64,000 nt of DNA from Yamagishiella unicocca (taxonomy: Eukaryota; Chlorophyta; Chlorophyceae; Chlamydomonadales; Volvocaceae): positions 310,001 through 374,000 of the forward strand of contig BDSL01000002.1 in the NCBI GenBank assembly GCA_003116995.1. Reading direction: 5' to 3'. Made by a program: the position numbers and the translations under genes. Shown here in pieces: positions 37,001-47,200 of the stretch. The notes under the pieces are model-generated. The model was not told the origin of the DNA. It ran no database searches and was given only the letters and a program-made list of their open reading frames with translations. The number at the start of each line of letters is the position of its first letter. The first letter of the stretch is position 1.

Positions 37001-40000
37001 CAACCCAACTTTGCAATTAAGCAAGTGTAGTATGGCAGCTTGCCTTACCGCCGACCCGGCCCGGTCACACGTGCGCCCCTGTCCCCCCGACCCCCTGCCC
37101 CCGACCCCCTTGCCCCCTTGCCCCCTGCCCCCCTCCCCCTCGCCCTGCCCTTGACCCACCCTCAGGCCACGTGAAGACCAGCTGGTTGGCGGAGGTAGCC
37201 CGACGAGCTAGCGCCTGCAGCTGCGCCGCCGTGGGCTCCGGGATGGGCGGCAGCTCAGGCTCCGGCGCTGCGGCCGGCTCCGGAGGCGGCAGGACCTCCA
37301 CCACCGCGGCAGAAGCAGCCGCTGGCGGCGGCGCAGCGGGGGCAGCTGCCACCGGCGCCGCCGCGGCCGCCGCAGCGTCATCAATCGCGTGATGCATCTC
37401 CTTGACGACAGCGGTGGCGGCGGCGGACGCCGCCGGAGCCGCCGGGCCGCTCTTCTGCTCCGTCTTCTTCACCACCCGCTTTATCGTGTCCTCGGACGTC
37501 TCCGGAGGCCCCTGCGGTCCGGAGGGACCCACGGCGCGGCGGCGCGGCGTGTTGGTGCTGGCGATCGGGGCGGCGCCGCACAGCACCTCACGTTACAGAG
37601 CTGCACCCAGCCCCCTTACCCGGGACCTGCTGCTTGCCCCCCTTCCCATCCGCAACTTCATGCCTATCGATGGCGGGATGTTTTTATTTCACCCGTTCCC
37701 TCCCTGCCCACAACCCCCCATCCTCTCTGTCCACAACTCCATCCTCTCCGACCCCGTTGTGTCGGGGTCGCGCTGACTCATGCGGGCCGGACACGGGCGT
37801 TACCGTCAGGCAGACCGGGCAGGCATAATTTAAATCCAACCAAAGACCTACCACTGCACACTATTGCCAACCCTCGAAACACTCCACTGCGACCACACGT
37901 TGCTAGCAGCGGCCGCCACTGGGCTGCCCAGTGCCAAGTGGCGAGACACCCGGCACCGACCAGTGGACCCGCCCCTGCCCGCCCTAGAGAGTCCCGCCCA
38001 CGGATTCTCCGGCTTCCTCGCTCGAGCATTCCGTGCACCTCTCGGCCGCACCTTCTGCTTTATCACGGAACGCATCTCAGCCACCAGCTCAACGTCCTCC
38101 GCACCGGGCTGGGCCGCCGGGCCGCCGGGAGCCTGGGCGCGGGTGGCGAGGGGTTCGAGACATGAGGAGCACGAGCCCAAACAACACAGACCACACACGC
38201 AGACCTCACCACCGCCGCCATGACCACCAAGCACCACCAGCTGCGTCCCCTATGTCGCTGCTGCCACTTACGTCACCAGCCAGATGCGAGCGAGCCAGCA
38301 TAGCATATTCCTTGCAAAAAGCTCTCCCGCCCACCGCCCACAACCGCCGTCCAGCCCAAGCTCTTCGGCGACCGCACCCGACCTCCCAACAGCACCGCAA
38401 CGAGCGCATGGGTTTCGCGCCCAGACGAATTACCCATGTCCCCCTTCCACCCCTCCACCCCCGCATGCCCTCTCCGCCCAGCGCTACCTACCTTATTGGG
38501 GCTGATGCTCTCCGCCACCTGCTCGCTCGCCGCCACCAGCTGCGCCTCCACCTCTGCCGCAGCCACTCCCGAAGCCAGGGCTGCAGCCGCAGCAGTGGCC
38601 TGCTTACTGCTCGGCAGGGCTGGGGCCGCGGCCTTGCTAGCCTGAGCCAGACCGCCGGGGGCTGCTCCCGCGGCACCGGCGGCTGGCGGCGAGGCCGTGG
38701 ATGCGCCCACGACCGCCTTGGTCCGCTCCACCAAGGCCTGGTCGCCCAGGCTCGTCAGCACCTGGAGACCGCCAGAAGGTTGCCAGGGCAGGCGCGGTGC
38801 CCGGGCGCCGGAGGTGAGGTGCTGTTAAAAACACCGGTAACAAGAAGATGGTATCCCAGCCCACCAAAGTTGGCGTGCGTGGAGGTGTGGGTGTTTTTGG
38901 AGTGCACGTGGGGTGCAGGGTGTAGGGGGGAAGGTGGTCGAGGTGGTGGCCGAGCTGCGAGTACCGTCACGCGTGGCCACCCGGGGTGTCGGGTCATATG
39001 AAGGCTGAAGCAAGCCCCGGCCTTAGCCCTCCTACCACCCTACCCTTCCCAGCCACGGGACACGGCTTCCACCCGCCTCCTGCAGCCTCCCCACTTCCTT
39101 CACCCTCCGCTCTTCAGACCCCCGCATCCCCCCTGGCCATGCCCCGCCCTCCCCTCCGCAAGCTCCCCTGCCCGCCCACCTGCTCCATGCGCATCTGCGC
39201 CGTCTCCTTGTCCGCGGCGACCTCCAGCAGCAGCTCCCGAAGCGCCTCGTTCTCCGCCCGCAGCCGCTGCAGGGTATCGCGGTTGGACTCGGCGCGCCGC
39301 AGCGCCCGGACCAGCGCATCGGCCTTGGCGGCCTGGGCGGCGGCCTCGGCGCTGGCAAGCTCGGCGGCGCGCTTCCTGACAGGGGTCGGCGTGTCCGGGA
39401 GCAGCTCGTCGCACGGTACGAAAACGAAGCATAGGGCAGCTTGGAGAACATACACACGGACCTAGGATTTCGCCTCCCTGTTGTTGTATGGATAGCACAT
39501 GGACCCGCCCAGATGTTCAAGCGACGCTGCACAATGTGCGCGTCATTCTGGTCCGCAGCGACGGATGGCTAACCCACCTAGGACGAAAGGCGCCAACCCG
39601 CATCATGTGCTTGCAAATAGCTAGCCGGAGGAGGAAGCTAGTGGATGCTGGGACGACAGACGTTGTGGCCGCCCAGCACGGAAAGCCCCCATTCCCCAGC
39701 CGCAGCCCCGGCCCCCCGGCGAGGCCCGCTCACCCCTCCCCGTCCTGTCCCTGGGCCATTCCAGCCCGTGCCGCCTGCTTCTCATCCGACAGGCGCCGTG
39801 CCAGCTCGCGGGCGGCGTTGATCTTGGCCGCCATGGCCTTGTCGAACGACACCTGGATCATCGAACCGGGATTGGTGCGCGGGAAGGAGGGGTCGGTTGG
39901 AATGAGTAAATACCCTGTCGAATACGGACCCGGGGGTCGTTCAAGGCGCGACGGGTACATGAGGGCGAGGGCGTGTCCTGCGAAACGTAGACTGCGCGCT

Positions 40001-41665
40001 GCTGCGGCGCCTCCTGTCTAGGCACCCGACGATGTCCAGTGCTCCATCGGGACATGCGGCGACACACACCACCTGCCCAACGGCGGTAACGCAACTCCTG
40101 CAGAAGCTGCCTCCTCGTAAACCATGCAACAACGACATCTGATAAATGCCTAAACAAACGAAACCCAAATCGCTCCCGGTCATAGCGCTCGATCCACTTC
40201 CCGTCCGACCTCCCCTGGTCCCGACCCAAATCCCTCCCCTCATCTCGCCGCTACCTCCCGAGCCAGCTGGCCGCTCACCGGGCTGGCAGGTCCCCGTGCC
40301 GTGGCGCTGGCTGACTGGCCAATGCCTGGCGCACTGGTGCCGGGCGCAGCAGTGGACGTCCCAGCAGCCTCCTTGGCCGGCGGAGGTTTCGTGGCCGTGG
40401 CGGTGCTGCTGCTGCTGACCGCTGCTGGCGGCGCGGCGGCAGCGGAGGTGGCCCCGGGTTTGGCTCCCGGGGTAGGACCTGGGGGTGTCTGCGGCCCGAC
40501 GCGGCCAGCGCCGGTGCCGCTGCGAGACGCCGCGTTGAGCCTGAGGGCGCAAGAGTGGACGGCGTGCAGTAGGGGTTTGCTCGTTTTGGGTCTTTGGGCC
40601 TTTTGAACATTTGGGTCTCTTTTATTTGTGTATCTTTTGGATTGTTGAGTTTTGGGGTCTTTGGGTGTGCTTTGTTCGTGCCTCCCACACTATGCTGTGG
40701 TTGATGTGGGTCGTGAGGATTGGGTGGGAAGCGAGTGCCCACGACAATAACAGCGGCACCCATTACTTGACACTCGGGACCAGCAAGCTGGACGCTACCA
40801 GCACCGTGATTGCCCGTGCAGCATGTTCTGCCAGGCATGCGGAGGCGCCGGGCTAGAAGCAGCAGCGCAGCGCAGCGCAGGAGCGCGCCGCCACGACACG
40901 GCGGTGCAACCTCTTCCGGCCGGCGCGCCCAGGTGCGTGCAAACATGAAGCAGTGGCGGTGGCGGTGCCGCCGAGCCCACCCACCCACCCAACCCGCCGG
41001 TTCCCTATCTACCCCGCCGTCTGACACCGGCGGCGTACGCAGAGCGGTGGCATCTGCCACAGCATCTGCGCCCCTGTGCCACGTTGCCCCACGTCGCCAC
41101 TGCATCACCGCTGCCAGCGTCGCGAACGTAAGCGGGTCAGTCTGTGCAGGTGACCTTAAGACTGCACCCCCGAATGCATAGGACATGGGATATGGGTCGG
41201 TTGTAACCGTCGTTCGGCAAGGCAGCGCACGCAACGCCGGCGCCTTTCCCCGTTTACCACATGTTGGGCACGCCTTTGGACGTGAGGTAAATGGGAGAAG
41301 CTCGATGCATCGTGGGGCGTACACCGAACGCACCTCGTGCCGGCACCTAGACATAGCAGGCGGGGTCGACACCCGACCTCCGGATTTAGTTGCCTACACC
41401 ACGTTCTCCAGCAGGCAACCCCAACCGTGTGTACCAAACGTTCCCTGTTCAGTTTTACTTTTCTCTGCGGATCCACGGGTTTCCTCTCATACCTCATGCC
41501 GGCGCCGCGGCAGCTCCCCAGCAGCAAACCGCCCGGAGCGGCCGCGCTCAGAGGCCGCACCACCGCCATGGGGGCGGTCAGACCATGCAGCGGCCCGGTT
41601 AGGGTGGTGCAGCCAAGAGGCCGCGACCCGGGCCGAGCGCCCGAAAGCGGCCTGGACTGCTGCAT
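28095..41665 (-). CDS. SSIII: Soluble starch synthase III, plastidic (GT5 with three CBM53 modules)
   Basis: Transfers glucose from ADP-glucose to growing alpha-1,4-glucans in the plastid. Twenty-five exons join in phase to 1,425 residues: 41665-41493, 40540-40279, 39852-39734, 39375-39180, 38761-38492, 38132-38052, 37586-37160, 36784-36636, 36227-36022, 35495-35363, 35135-34920, 34586-34394, 33950-33826, 33122-32856, 32677-32563, 32220-32159, 31945-31838, 31606-31449, 31199-30971, 30448-30380, 30187-30023, 29381-29133, 28780-28675, 28482-28349 and 28160-28095. Exon 1 encodes an Arg/Ala-rich putative transit peptide (MQQSRPLSGARPGSRPLG). A linker and a coiled coil (residues about 150-270, ADALVRALRRAESNRDTLQR) precede three CBM53-like modules near residues 498-610, 680-806 and 865-975. 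The GT5 domain runs from VVHVAVEMAPIAKVGGMGDV to DWSWNSPALDYLELYYKALK, with HCHDWQSAP and the C-terminal KTGG (VVRKTGGLVDTVYD). The intron 30379-30188 has a GC donor. The exon 7 acceptor is weak. Confidence 0.93.
30190..30300. repeat. GGTTG-rich simple repeat in starch synthase intron
   Basis: Irregular runs of GGTTGGGGTTGGGGTC and GTTGGGTTGGG on the plus strand fill most of the GC-AG intron 30379-30188. The plus strand is G/T-only over long stretches. Confidence 0.85.
30881..30955 (-). repeat. Family A intron element copy (SSIII intron 19)
   Basis: In gene sense it reads TTCAAGGAAGACCCGTGGAT, then AACCGTTTAAAACAGACGTT and GAGATGCATGCTGGAGAACT, beginning about 15 bp after the donor at 30970. 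Almost the same sequence occurs at 58130-58207 in APC1. Confidence 0.85.
32278..32318 (+). repeat. Family A end motif, acceptor side (SSIII intron 15)
   Basis: TTTCGAGGAAGACCGTTCGA followed by GGAAGACCCGTGGA on the plus strand, read inward from the acceptor of the intron 32562-32221. The motif is partly duplicated. Confidence 0.6.
33163..33210 (+). repeat. Family A copy, acceptor side (SSIII intron 13)
   Basis: GAGAAAAACCGTTTAGGAAA and GAGATGCATGCTGGAGAACT on the plus strand, antisense to the gene, read inward from the acceptor at 33122. The same intron has a family C copy at its donor end. Confidence 0.8.
33718..33790 (-). repeat. Family C copy, donor side (SSIII intron 13)
   Basis: In gene sense it reads CGACATAGGAGACGGAGGGC followed by AGAAACGAGTAATGTCCGGA and CACGCGGTTGAGTG, near the donor at 33825. 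It matches 61275-61345 in APC1 in the opposite genomic orientation. Confidence 0.8.
34215..34335. repeat. Short-unit repeat in SSIII intron 12
   Basis: About a dozen degenerate copies of a 10-bp unit (ACCGTGCTGT, ACCATGCCAT) fill part of the intron 34393-33951. They cause Cys/Thr/Val-rich spurious frames. Confidence 0.85.
34633..34680 (+). repeat. Family C copy, acceptor side (SSIII intron 11)
   Basis: CGACATAGGAAACGGAGGGC with AGAAAC following, on the plus strand and so antisense to the gene, read inward from the acceptor at 34586. Confidence 0.8.
35925..35995 (-). repeat. Diverged family A copy, donor side (SSIII intron 9)
   Basis: In gene sense it reads GAATGAGAGGAACACCCGTG, GATCGGCGCTTAAAAGGC and AGGAAACGTTCGGTACACTC, just inside the donor at 36021. 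It is more similar to the copy at 41415-41490 than to the main group. Confidence 0.6.
36806..36852 (+). repeat. Family B copy, acceptor side (SSIII intron 7)
   Basis: GATAAGAGAATCCGCGAATC and CACGGCCGATAAACC on the plus strand, about 20 bp inward from the acceptor at 36784. Confidence 0.8.
41415..41490 (-). repeat. Diverged family A copy, donor side (SSIII intron 1)
   Basis: In gene sense it reads GAGAGGAAACCCGTGGATCC, ACTGAACAGGGAACGTTTGG and TTGCCTGCTGGAGAACGTGG. It starts within 5 bp of the donor at 41492, so the donor may belong to the element itself. Confidence 0.7.
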
Positions 41666-42509
41666 TGGTTTGGAGGAGGCGACTGCGGGCAGATTTGGGG
41701 GGGCGGGTGCAAGGGGGCAGCGGCGACGGTTTACCTGGTGGCCCCCTAAGCCTGGGTAGGCAAGCCTTTTGTAATCTAGGGCTGCAGGCAATGATGCAGT
41801 TGTGTCCCTGGTATAGCTGTGGCGGGACGAGCGGATTTCAGGCAGAGCATCAGTCCGGCATATCTGCCATCAACCATAGCCACAGCAGCGACTGCATGCA
41901 TCGGTACGTATTATGGGCTCGGCGCGGAGGCGCCCGGCTTGGAGTCAGCGTGGCGCAGTCGGCAGGACCGGCTTATCCGAGAGGCGCTGCGCCATGCCTT
42001 GACACGATCGGGCATGCAAGTTGAAGATAAGTCGCTAACCAGACGTGTAATGCATTGTCGCCGTGCTCGTCTCCTTGCGACGCGCCTAGACCCATGCGTC
42101 GCGAAGACCTTGTCAAAAATTGTTGATGAGCCGACAACCCACCTGTGAATGCTCCTGGTACTTGGATTCACTATAATGTCTTGGCGCTAGTAGAGCATGA
42201 GATCGCCGCAGGCTAGTTGGCGCGCTGGCGCACACTGTCCCGCGTGAGGGCGCCTCTCACGTCCTCGTGGGGAAGTTTTTAGCGCTGCAGACAGCTAAAT
42301 ATAGCTTGCTCCAAGCTAAGTTGCCTAAATGAATTGGGTTCCGAAGTTCGGCCCCATCCCTTATCTGCCCCTGCCGTACTGGTAATGTCGTCCGCATTCT
42401 TACTGCCGGTTCTGACTTTCATCGAATTCCATTAGGTTTAATTTCGGTAATTGGTGACTACATAACCGAGAGTGCTGAAGGATAGCATCTTTTGAAGCAA
42501 GGGGCCAGA
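41666..42509. promoter_or_regulatory. Likely bidirectional promoter, starch synthase III and plastid protein
   Basis: About 840 bp between head-to-head genes, both with predicted plastid-targeted products. No named promoter motif was recognised. The role is inferred from arrangement. Confidence 0.45.
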
Positions 42510-43634
42510 ATGAGCAGCCTCCTTTCACGTCGGATGACGGGTGCAGGCGTGTCCTGCTCTTACAATTGCACGGCAGCATCTGTCACTGGACCGTGCAAGC
42601 GTGTCTCCCGACGCAGCGCCGTTCGCGTCGCCGCAGTTAACTATGACCCAGAGAACCTCTTCAAGGGGCCCCCTCAGGAGGGCGTTATTGCGCGTCGCAT
42701 GTCCCAAAAGATGATGGAGAAAAATAAGGACTTCGCATCGCAGATGCAGCGTGCGAAGGATGACGTCCGCCGCCAAGTGCTCGTGCGTCGCGAGACGCGC
42801 ACGCCGCCCGACGACGCTTTGGAGCTCATCGAATTCATGCTAAACACAGAATCGGAGGACATGGAGTACGAGATTGCGCGATGCCGGCCCAAGTTCACGC
42901 CCGCATTCTTCAAGCAGTTGGACTCTATCATAGGCGCTGAGCGCTTCAATGCGAAACCCGATCAGGAGCGGCTTGCCGAGCTGGACATGCTGCGTCAATA
43001 TCTGGAGGAGGGCGTGGAGGCCGTGGACAAGGCGGTTGTGAAGATGGCAAGCGCCACGGATCGGCTAAAGAAGCTACTGTCGGCGAAGGATAAGAAGGAG
43101 ATGATTCTGGTACGTACGACGTAGCAGGAAAGAAGGGGGGCCATGGGGATGTCGCTGTGGATCATGGTGCCATGATATCTTGCCCTTGAGGAACGGGCGG
43201 AGAGGAAACCGCCTTGCGGGTGTGCTAGTGGGACTACTATGCTCCCGGGGAAGTGCATGGTGGGAGTGGGAGGCTCCCCGCGCCTAGCAATGTAGATACT
43301 GGCAAATCCTGGAATGGGGCACAACGTACATTATCGCAACAACAGATGTGATGTACATTCCTTACGGGTTTGCCGTGCGTCAGCGGTCGGACAAGTTGTA
43401 CTCCATCGTGTTAAGGAGGTACGCATGCCTGCCTACTTGTCGTACATCAAATGCTTTATGTCTCTTATTCCCTGCTATGAACAGGAGATGGCTGCTGCCA
43501 ACGAGATTGACCAGGCACTGGTGGACTTGCTGCAGTCAAACATTGAGGCTGCCAAAGCCGCTGAGCAGACGGCCCCGGCGGAGTTCATGGAGAAAGTCAA
43601 GGTGGCGGTCACAAAATACCTGGTGAAGGTGTGA
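42510..43634 (+). CDS. Unrecognised helical protein, probably plastid-targeted
   Basis: Two exons, 42510-43109 and 43485-43634, join in phase (GTACGT donor, AACAG acceptor) to 249 residues. Residues 1-45 are rich in Ser, Arg and Ala and lack acidic residues (MSSLLSRRMTGAG, CKRVSRRSAVRVAAV), fitting a chloroplast or mitochondrial transit peptide. The mature part is charged and helical without membrane segments: RRMSQKMMEKNKDFASQMQR, PPDDALELIEFMLNTESEDM, CRPKFTPAFFKQLDSIIGAE, then two further helices ending KVAVTKYLVKV. It has no low-complexity insert, unlike its neighbours, and reads like a conserved compact protein. I do not recognise the family and give no function. It is divergent from starch synthase III. 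Confidence 0.85.
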
Positions 43635-44258
43635 GCGCTTTCATCGAAGGATGTTGAGGTGGATACTGTTTAGTGTACATTACATGAGGCGCCGCTTTAC
43701 GCCGGACAGGGCGTGACGGCTTAGTAATAAGGGCGAATTAATGCCGGAGACAAGGGGGTCGCAGGGCTGCGCCACTCAACGAGGCCGGCGTCGATACCGG
43801 TGCTGTTGTTGTCAGTGCTGCTTACGGGGTGGATGGGAACCCGTCAGGGCCAAGTGAGTGGATTTGTGTGTTCGAATGGGTCAGCGTTGTACCCCCTATA
43901 CTTTCAAGTCCACTGCAATTTATTTTTTAGCAATTGCGAAGGCGCCGATCGTGATCAGAGCTGAAGCCCTTGCTGCGGGAGCTGGTACGAGAAGTTTGGC
44001 TTTGGACGTGTAAGGATGACTGTGACGCCATCACGCGTACGGCAAAGATCATCTTTACCGAAATGCAACCTTTCGTGTTTCCGGGCTCCAAGCGCCCTCC
44101 ACCAAATATGATCGGTTTGCATGAACATGGCATAGGTCAGCATTACTTGCCCATATTGGCCGATGCACGCTTCCGTGCGCGCGACTCTTTTCGAAGCACA
44201 GTAACAACACCCAACGATAGGACACGCTTGGGCAACAAGCAATACGATAACTAGCGAC
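43635..44258. other. Intergenic region between two plus-strand genes
   Basis: About 620 bp holding the 3' UTR of the upstream gene and the promoter of the lipase-like gene. No repeats or motifs of note were recognised. Confidence 0.5.
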
Positions 44259-47200
44259 ATGGATCCCGTTGACAGCCCCCAGGCGCTCACGCCAGCGCTT
44301 TGGCCAGTCGGAGGCAGGGGGGGATTGGCCGGCGCCGACCTGTCGCCCTCCTCCGTCATGTCTGCTGGGTCCGATGAAGGCCCTGGTCTTCCTCCCACAA
44401 CCGGCCTTCGTTCGTGTTTTAGCAAACAGCGAGATCTGGCGCCAGCAGGTCCAGCAGCTGAAGTCGGCACAGCAAAGGCCTCGCCACAAGAGGACGAAGG
44501 ACCCGAGAGCGGCCTCGGCGGCGCCGCTGTTGATGCAACTCCAAGCAGGCATACTACGGAAGAACCTGTGTGCCAGAATATGGAGCAGGCAGCAAACGCA
44601 AGCGCGCAACAAGAATCTAAGCAGCCGCCCGTACCGGGCCGCGGCCGCGGCTGCGGCCGCCCGTGCGCCCGTAGTGGCCTCGGCCCTTTGCTGCTGCCGC
44701 CTCTGCAGTCAGTTGACTCTCTGCTGGTCATGCACTCGGTGAAGGTTGACGACGCCGACCTGCAGGCAGTGCTCGGCCCCGTGGGTCGGCTGGGCTACAT
44801 GCGCAACCGCCGCAACTACCGGCTCGCATGTTACTTCTGGCCGGCCACGACCCCTACTGCAGTCCCTGTCAGCAGGACGCGGAGCACGCGCAGCGCCCAA
44901 GTGGCCGGGTCCCAAGTTGAGCCGGCGGGATGTGACAGTGCGGCTGCACCTGACACCGGCACCACAGAAACGGTACCCACGGTTACCAAAGAGCAAACGG
45001 ATGACGGCCGCACCAACGGAAGGGACGCGGGCACGGCGTCAGTTGCGGCGGCGGTGGTGCGAGCGGCACCAGCGGAGGACGAGGACGGTGCCAGGCTGAC
45101 AGCAGCAGACACCCTTCGGCGCGCTGGCAGCCTGGCGGCCCTGTCGGCGCTCACCCAGCGCAGCCGCAGCGTGGCGGCAGCGTGCTTGCTCAGCCATGCC
45201 TTCAGTATCGCCTCGAACTTATCTTTGGATCTGGACCTGGATCTGGATCTGGATCTAGGCCCCGGCGACCAGATCGGAGAGGCACTAGGAGGTGATTCGG
45301 CGGCCGCGGAGCGGCACAGCGACACGGCCGCCGCGGCGAGGAGCAGAACCACGGGACCGCCGGACGAGACGGCGGCGGTGGCGGAGGTCAGGGCGGCGGC
45401 GGCGTCAGCGGAGGACGCGTCGGTCGAGTTGGCCCCTATGGGGCGAGAAGCCATTGGCCAGCGGCCGTCAGGTTCCGGAGGTTGCCAGGCAGAACAGCCT
45501 TCGCAGCAGCAGCAGCAGCAGCACCAACAGCACCAGCACCAGCAGCACCAGCACCAGCAGTGGCTTCATTGGCAGCAGTGGTGTATGGGGTGGCGTCTAG
45601 CCCTGACAAAGGCAGTAGCAGGGACGCCAGGCCTTCCTGAGCCTCAGGCCGACGAACGGGTCCAGCGGCGCCTCACTGCGACCGGCGGCGGCAACAAACC
45701 CGACACTGCCTGGGCCGCTGAGCACGGCGGGGGCAGCGAACCAGCTAGGGAAGGTGGCGGCGGCGGCGGCAGCGGCAGCAAGTCTATCGCCTACACCACC
45801 TCTCCCTTTGGCGCTGCCGCGTCGACCGTTGTTCCCTTCCCCAGCAGCGCTGCTGCCGGCGAGGGCGCCGCGGCGTCAGAGGGGGCAGGCGTCAAGGAGC
45901 GGCTGTTGACGGAACCGGCAGCGGAGGCTGCCGGCGCGGCGAGCAGCATGGCATGTGACGAGCCTGGCGCGGATGGGACACGTCCGCAGCAGGCGCAGCA
46001 GGTGCAGCAGGCGCAGCAGGCGCAGCAGGTGCAGCAGGTGCAGCAGGTGCAGCAGGTGCAGCAGGTGCAGCAGGTGCAGCAGGTGCAGGATACGGGCTCG
46101 GACGCTACGGGCGCTGCGGCGGCTGGGACCGCGCAGGTCGCCGGAGCTGGCGGCGGCGTGGCGTTGGTGGAGCGGCCCAAGGGCGTGGTGGTGCTGGTAC
46201 ACGGCCACGGTGAGCAGGCCGCGGGCGTAGGGATGAAGCAGGTACCGGTAGGGAAGTGGCGCTAGTAGACTGGTGTGGTGCGGCCATGTTTGGCGCTGTG
46301 AGGGTACACAGCTGCGGGCTGAAGGCCATCATCATGACTGTGAGGGTGGCGCGCAGCGGCAGTAGCGTAGGCTGTATAGCGCAGTAGTGTAGGCTGTGTC
46401 GTGCAGCGTGCTGTAGGCTGAAGTCCAACTGCTGGGATACAACACAGCGCCGCCGCCGTCAAAGGCCACCCGCGGCCTGCCGCCTGCCAACTTACCGGTA
46501 GCTACCGCCGTCTCTGTCCCGAGCTCGGTAGCCTGTTCCGCCAGGTGTCTTATGGATCCATCCTCCCGCAGTATACTAGTCCCTGCTCCGGTCTTTCCTC
46601 AGCTGCTACTGCTGCGCTGATGGCCGTACCGTTCCCCACCCCAACCCGTCTCTCCCCAAGACCCCAACCTAACCCGACTCTCCTCTCCCCAACTCAACCC
46701 GACTCTCGCCAACCCAACCTGACCCAACCCGACTCTCCCCGACCTGCGAGCAGGCGCCTACCTGTGCTGGGACTTCCTGCGCACCGAGTGCCCCGGATCC
46801 CGACCACAGTACTCCGGGTCCTGGGTGGAGCACCTCAACCAGCAGGTGGGATGAGACCCGTGGGGCGGCCCCCGTGGTGGTGGTGGTGGTGGTGGTGGCG
46901 GCGGTGGCGGACTCATCTAAACCCCCCCGTGGTGCGGCCCTTGCGCCTGCTGTGGTGCCGGCGTGGGTCCTTCCTTGCGGCCTCGTGTTGGGCAGGGCTG
47001 GCTAGTGGGTCGTTGGTTGCGGCCGCCCCCCCACGAATCCGCCCCCGCACGACACCACCCACACCGCCGTCTCAATCAACGCGCGGCGCGGGGTCCCCTT
47101 GCTTGCAGGGCTATGCGGTGTGCGGCATCGACCTGCAGGGAGCGGGCCGATCCGAGGGGCGCAGGTGAGGGCGGGGGTGCAGGTGGGGGCGGGGGTGCAG

